A stretch of DNA of 15,754 bases from JBBTTS01 sp038064135 (GTDB lineage Bacteria; Patescibacteriota; Saccharimonadia; Saccharimonadales; OMJO01), in assembly GCA_038064135.1 (NCBI GenBank), contig JBBTTS010000074.1, forward strand, positions 1 to 15,754, read 5' to 3'. The stretch's first letter is position 1. The number at the start of each line of letters is the position of its first letter. The position numbers were made by a program, and so were the translations under genes. The notes under the pieces are model-generated. The model was not told the DNA's origin. It saw only the letters and a program-made list of their open reading frames with translations, and made no database searches. Below, in pieces: positions 12,685 through 15,754 of the stretch.

Positions 12685-13311
12685 ATGGAATGGATGAATC
12701 GCGGTAATCGCGCACCACAACAAACAACAGCAGGCGGGCCAGCGGTACACGCCCCACATGGTCGAAAAGGTTCTAGCAACCCAATTATCAAAATTATAAC
12801 CGTAGGTCTTTTATTTTCCGCAACGGCTTTGATAGTTGCGCTTTGTGCATATTTGGTACTGGGCGGAGGAAATGCATCAAACGAAAAGAAATTTGTCGAC
12901 TCTAGCAAAATGCAGGCAGTCTTCTTAAATGGTGGCCAAGTTTACTTCGGTAAACTAAAAGATTTGAATAAAAACTATCTAAGAGTTTCCGACATTTATT
13001 ATTTACGAGTTAATCAGCAAGTACAGCCAAACCAACAAAACAACGGTCAGGCGCAACAAAACGACATTTCGCTAGTAAAATTAGGCTGTGAGCTTCATGG
13101 CCCGCAAGATGAAATGCTAATTAATCGCGAACAAGTCATCTTTTGGGAAAACCTAAAAGACGACGGTCAAGTAGCAGTTGCCGTTAAGAAATACATCTCT
13201 GAAAATCCAAATGGCCAACAATGTGCTACTAACAATAATAATCAGAATAATCCAGCAACAGGTAACACCAACCAAAACACAAACACCAATACGAATACCA
13301 ACAACCGATAA
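12685..13311 (+). CDS. Single-pass membrane protein with Asn/Thr-rich tail
   Basis: A 208-residue protein of unknown function. Residues 1-33 are polar and Gly/Pro/His-rich, and a membrane helix at about 35-59 (IIKIITVGLLFSATALIVALCAYLVL) anchors the protein. A conserved-looking outside part follows: MQAVFLNGGQVYFGKLKDLNKNYLRVSDIYYLRV and SLVKLGCELHGPQDEMLINREQVIFWENLKDDGQVA. The phrase NGGQVYFGKL...YLRVSDIYYL recalls proteins I have seen in Saccharibacteria. A Gln/Asn-rich insertion splits it, and the last 35 residues are almost only Asn, Thr and Gln. ATG 12685 is preceded by AGAGGTGG at about 10 nt. The terminator at 13334-13370 follows closely, so it is a single-gene unit. Confidence 0.78.
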   Translation: MEWMNRGNRAPQQTTAGGPAVHAPHGRKGSSNPIIKIITVGLLFSATALIVALCAYLVLGGGNASNEKKFVDSSKMQAVFLNGGQVYFGKLKDLNKNYLRVSDIYYLRVNQQVQPNQQNNGQAQQNDISLVKLGCELHGPQDEMLINREQVIFWENLKDDGQVAVAVKKYISENPNGQQCATNNNNQNNPATGNTNQNTNTNTNTNNR

Positions 13312-13333
13312 TTTAACTCGGTTGAAGGGTGAT

Positions 13334-13370
13334 AAATACGACCCCAAAAATCTTTAGGGTCGTATTTTTT
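13334..13370. terminator. Strong bidirectional intrinsic terminator
   Basis: AAATACGACCC (13334-13344) and GGGTCGTATTT (13357-13367) form an 11-bp stem with a 12-nt loop and T-runs on both strands. It serves the converging genes at 12685-13311 and 13370-13981. Confidence 0.85.
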
Positions 13371-13981
13371 TAAGCATGTTGCGACAGATAGTTTTTTAGC
13401 CAAATTTGTAGACTTAATCTGACTGTAAATAATATTGTAAATAACACTCCGAAAACTATACTCCAGCCCGCTAAATCTGGTGACCAACTAGGACTAACAA
13501 AGTCAAACTTATAAAGTGCGTCTGAAATTGGTTGCTCGCTAACGCCATTCTTGCTTACATAATCTGTAATGCATGGAATTCGGCCACTTCCGCTTAGGCC
13601 AACTGGAAACAAACGCTCACACTCTTTTTGGGCATCGTTATAAATTTTAGTATTTGCCTTTGAAACACGGTCTTTTTCAGCAGATACAAGGCGTTCGTAA
13701 CTGTATTTTAGCTGTATGGGCGGACGAATTGTGCCACCAGCCGACAAGTCGGTATTCATATGCGAATACATGTATTTTCGCAGCTTGTTTAGTGCCGAAT
13801 TTACGTCACCGTTTTGTTTATCAACAGCCAATAAATCTGCTCTGAGACGTACTGACGTTAGATTATTATCCCTAAGAGCCACTAACGCCATTGCGAAACA
13901 AATTATTGCTGCAATCAAAAAATACCAGGCAGAAAACAACTGAAGCTTTTTATACCAGTGATTAACATGGTGTTTGTTCAT
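13370..13981 (-). CDS. Two-TM membrane protein of unknown function
   Basis: A 203-residue protein with one membrane helix near each end: about 18-36 (WYFLIAAIICFAMALVAL) and about 173-192 (WSIVFGVLFTILFTVRL). The middle 130 residues are therefore probably outside the cell. That region begins helical (RADLLAVDKQNGDVNSALNKLRKYMYSHMN) and contains a long charged helix (YERLVSAEKDRVSKANTKIYNDAQKECERLFP). A Cys pair (KECERLF and IPCITDY), 18 residues apart, could form a disulfide. No enzymatic motif is seen. Its start overlaps the stop of the MFS gene by 4 nt (ATGA), so they form an operon and it may be an accessory to that transporter. The stop lies at the terminator. Confidence 0.75.
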   Translation of the reverse strand: MNKHHVNHWYKKLQLFSAWYFLIAAIICFAMALVALRDNNLTSVRLRADLLAVDKQNGDVNSALNKLRKYMYSHMNTDLSAGGTIRPPIQLKYSYERLVSAEKDRVSKANTKIYNDAQKECERLFPVGLSGSGRIPCITDYVSKNGVSEQPISDALYKFDFVSPSWSPDLAGWSIVFGVLFTILFTVRLSLQIWLKNYLSQHA

Positions 13982-15195
13982 GATTTTCTAGCATTTAAAG
14001 CCATAAATTTTTCGGTTGATATGAGTACGGATGAAACAGCTGCAAGCATAAACCCAACAACGAAAAGAGTGCCTAGCTGTAAGTTTGCCGCAACCAATGC
14101 CAGCCCCCACCAGACAGCAGCCTTAACCATAGATGCCGAACATTCCATTGTCGACAAATATACAATGCGGTACCCAGGCAGATCATCGGCAGCGTCATAC
14201 ATTCCCTTTAAATAAGGCATTCTATAGCCTGGCGTTACAGCTTCATTGGCCATATTAACCGCAAATGCACCGCCAAAATTACTAACAAATGGTCTAATTA
14301 AGTGCAAAATAGCATTCAGCCATGCATTATATCGTAGTACACTTTGCCCCTCGCGGCGATCTATTTTTCGGCCAACAATTCTTGCCGAGACAATCGAAAT
14401 CATAAATGAAACCGATAAAATTACTCCAAATTGCACATAACTGCGTGTTCCAACTAGTACTGTAGCCGCCAAAAACAACGGCCAAAGTAACATGGAAAGC
14501 GTATTTTCAAGACCAAAAGCTACGTGCGAGCTAAAATCTCGCTTTAACTTACTAACATCTAGAGATGCAAACGAAAGCTTTTGATGAATACGAACCGGTT
14601 CGGCAGACTGAAATAGGGGTATGAGGCCCAACAAAAGCACACCGCCGGCAACCAAAAACAAATATTGGCCACCAAATAAACTTGCTATTAATCCGCCTAC
14701 TACCGGCCCTAACAGCGATCCGACTCGCTCCATAATGTTTACATAACTCAGCTCTTTACCGCCATGCTCAGAATGTTTCACCTTAGAAAAATCAACATGA
14801 AAAGGTACGAAAAAGAAAGTTGCCGATGCACCCCATAGTAACCCAAGCAGCCACAGTGGGAGTGCTGCGTAACTTAATAGCACAAAACTAATCGTTGATA
14901 AAATCTGAAAAACATAGCCAATTAGCATAGTGTGCTTGGGGCCGATGGCGGCTATTACGTAAGCAGCTGTAATATCTAAAATTATTCTGTAGCTGAAAAA
15001 CCAGGCTACTAATACACACACATCTAATGGTGAATAACCTAATAACAGCATGTAAAGCGGCACAAATAATCCCGTCATGCTGATCGCAAGGCCGCGTAAC
15101 ATAACGGCAACGTACAGCTCGCTTAGTTCGTCAAAACCCACATCTCTCCAGAAGTGGCGGTGTTTAAGGGCTTTGGTAATAGCTTTTTTTAACAT
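13978..15195 (-). CDS. MFS-family transporter
   Basis: A 405-residue polytopic membrane protein with about 12 hydrophobic segments in two halves, as in the major facilitator superfamily. The N-terminal half contains the loop after helix 2-3 (IAAIGPKHTMLIGY), which takes the place of the classic G-D-R/K motif, and ERVGSLLGPVVGGLIASLFGGQYLFLVAGGVLLLGLIPLF, a typical MFS helix 5-6 region. A basic cytoplasmic loop (SLDVSKLKRDFSS) joins the halves. The second half begins with NTLSMLLWPLFLAATVL, and ARIVGRKIDRREGQ carries a GrkiDRr-like motif. The substrate is unknown. It is transcribed divergently from murC with only 46 bp between start codons, and is followed by an overlapping two-TM protein gene. 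No ribosome binding site is evident. Confidence 0.85.
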   Translation of the reverse strand: MLKKAITKALKHRHFWRDVGFDELSELYVAVMLRGLAISMTGLFVPLYMLLLGYSPLDVCVLVAWFFSYRIILDITAAYVIAAIGPKHTMLIGYVFQILSTISFVLLSYAALPLWLLGLLWGASATFFFVPFHVDFSKVKHSEHGGKELSYVNIMERVGSLLGPVVGGLIASLFGGQYLFLVAGGVLLLGLIPLFQSAEPVRIHQKLSFASLDVSKLKRDFSSHVAFGLENTLSMLLWPLFLAATVLVGTRSYVQFGVILSVSFMISIVSARIVGRKIDRREGQSVLRYNAWLNAILHLIRPFVSNFGGAFAVNMANEAVTPGYRMPYLKGMYDAADDLPGYRIVYLSTMECSASMVKAAVWWGLALVAANLQLGTLFVVGFMLAAVSSVLISTEKFMALNARKS

Positions 15196-15229
15196 AACGT
15201 TTATGTTTTATATCTTAGCAAAAATGTAC

Positions 15230-15235
15230 CATAAT
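15230..15235 (+). promoter_or_regulatory. -10 box of a leaderless murC promoter
   Basis: CATAAT stands exactly 6 nt upstream of ATG 15242, the same geometry as at 4344-4349 and 10284-10289. No ribosome binding site is present. Confidence 0.55.
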
Positions 15236-15241
15236 GGTGGT

Positions 15242-15754
15242 ATGCATGTTTACTTTAGTGGTATCGGCGGAGCCGGTATTGGCCCATTAGCTATGATTGC
15301 CAAACAGGCCGGCTACGATGTTTCGGGGTCCGATAAGCAAAATTCATCTTATATTGAATTACTTCATAAACAAGGTGTCAAAGAAATTAAAACAGATGTC
15401 CAGGATGCATCGCATATACAAGAAGTGCACACCCAAACACCCATCGACTGGTTTGTGTATTCATCGGCAGTAATTAAAGAAAATCCAAATCATCCGGAAA
15501 TCGAATTTTGTCGAAACCAAAATATCAAAACTACTAAACGTGACGAATTTATTAACCAAATTATCTCCGATAAAAACCTCAAAATGATTGCTATTGCTGG
15601 CACGCACGGAAAAACCACTACCACCGCAATGGCAATTTGGTTATTCAAACAACTAGGTATACCTATTAGTTATTCGGTTGGCGCCAAGCTGAGTTTTGGT
15701 GAGCCAGGCGAATTTGTATCTGGATCAGAATATTTTGTCTATGAAGCTGATGAA
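15242..15754 (+). CDS. murC: UDP-N-acetylmuramate--L-alanine ligase (partial, 3' end outside the window)
   Basis: MurC adds L-alanine to UDP-MurNAc with ATP, the first step of the peptide stem of peptidoglycan. The 171 visible residues cover the N-terminal UDP-binding domain, with GIGGAGIG at 7-14, YDVSGSD at 25-31 and VYSSAVIKENPNHPEI at 72-87. The beginning of the central ATP-binding domain follows, with the P-loop GTHGKTTTT from 120. VYEADE at the right edge corresponds to the E(A)DE-type motif of the family. The IGG-x-G-I and AGTHGKTTT signatures separate MurC from MurD, E and F. ATG 15242 has no ribosome binding site but a -10 box 6 nt upstream. The gene is divergent from the MFS operon. 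The rest of the protein, including the C-terminal ligase domain, lies beyond base 15754. Confidence 0.95.
   Translation, partial: MHVYFSGIGGAGIGPLAMIAKQAGYDVSGSDKQNSSYIELLHKQGVKEIKTDVQDASHIQEVHTQTPIDWFVYSSAVIKENPNHPEIEFCRNQNIKTTKRDEFINQIISDKNLKMIAIAGTHGKTTTTAMAIWLFKQLGIPISYSVGAKLSFGEPGEFVSGSEYFVYEADE

Noticed and set aside
1..15754. CRISPR array, insertion sequence or transposase
   Set aside because: No regularly spaced repeats and no transposase or integrase motif were found. The only clean direct repeat is the 44-bp pair.

Overview
The window looks like a piece of a small, compact genome of the Candidate Phyla Radiation (Patescibacteria), most likely a Saccharibacteria (TM7) lineage. This is a judgement from several signs. 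There are short genes for single-pass membrane proteins of unknown function. A small protein of the MAGYKHTNSKG type, which I associate with these bacteria, is present. Several genes appear to be leaderless, with a -10 box 6 nt in front of ATG. UGA and UAA/UAG are all used as stops, so the ordinary bacterial code applies. No search was possible, so the taxonomic placement is an inference.

Layout. 1-1363: a repeat protein (tandem ~37-residue beta-propeller-type repeats), probably broken near the left edge, then a pilin-like membrane-anchored protein. 1364-1896: no gene, but a dense run of hairpins. 1897-2684 (minus): a secreted zinc metalloprotease with a HExxHxxGxxD site, split by a frameshift. 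2747-4210: a possible mini-ORF, a VOC/glyoxalase protein, a small helical protein, a small membrane protein, and a 29-residue proline-rich peptide gene behind a 23-bp dyad. 4273-5126: an AT-rich one-gene cassette flanked by a perfect 44-bp direct repeat. The right-hand repeat copy is the 3' end of an FtsB/DivIC-type cell division gene. 5562-5857: a tRNA(CAU) preceded by two strong hairpins and followed by a terminator.

5896-9984: an alpha/beta hydrolase, an NADPH-dependent FMN reductase, and a divergent HxlR regulator with two matching palindromic sites in the shared intergenic region. A minus-strand operon of two unknown proteins and a tRNA-dihydrouridine synthase follows. 10038-12458: a small leaderless gene, an ABC-2 exporter (ATPase plus permease, start/stop overlapping) and the MAGYKHTNSKG-type protein. 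12685-15754: a membrane protein with an Asn/Thr tail, a two-TM protein overlapping an MFS transporter, and the first 171 codons of murC.

How the parts fit together: cell envelope work dominates (FtsB/DivIC, MurC, exporter, MFS permease, pilin-like and secreted proteins). The FMN reductase/HxlR pair is a plausible thiol- or quinone-stress switch. The most unusual structure is the 810-bp insertion that appears to have rebuilt the 3' end of the division gene and separated it from its terminator.
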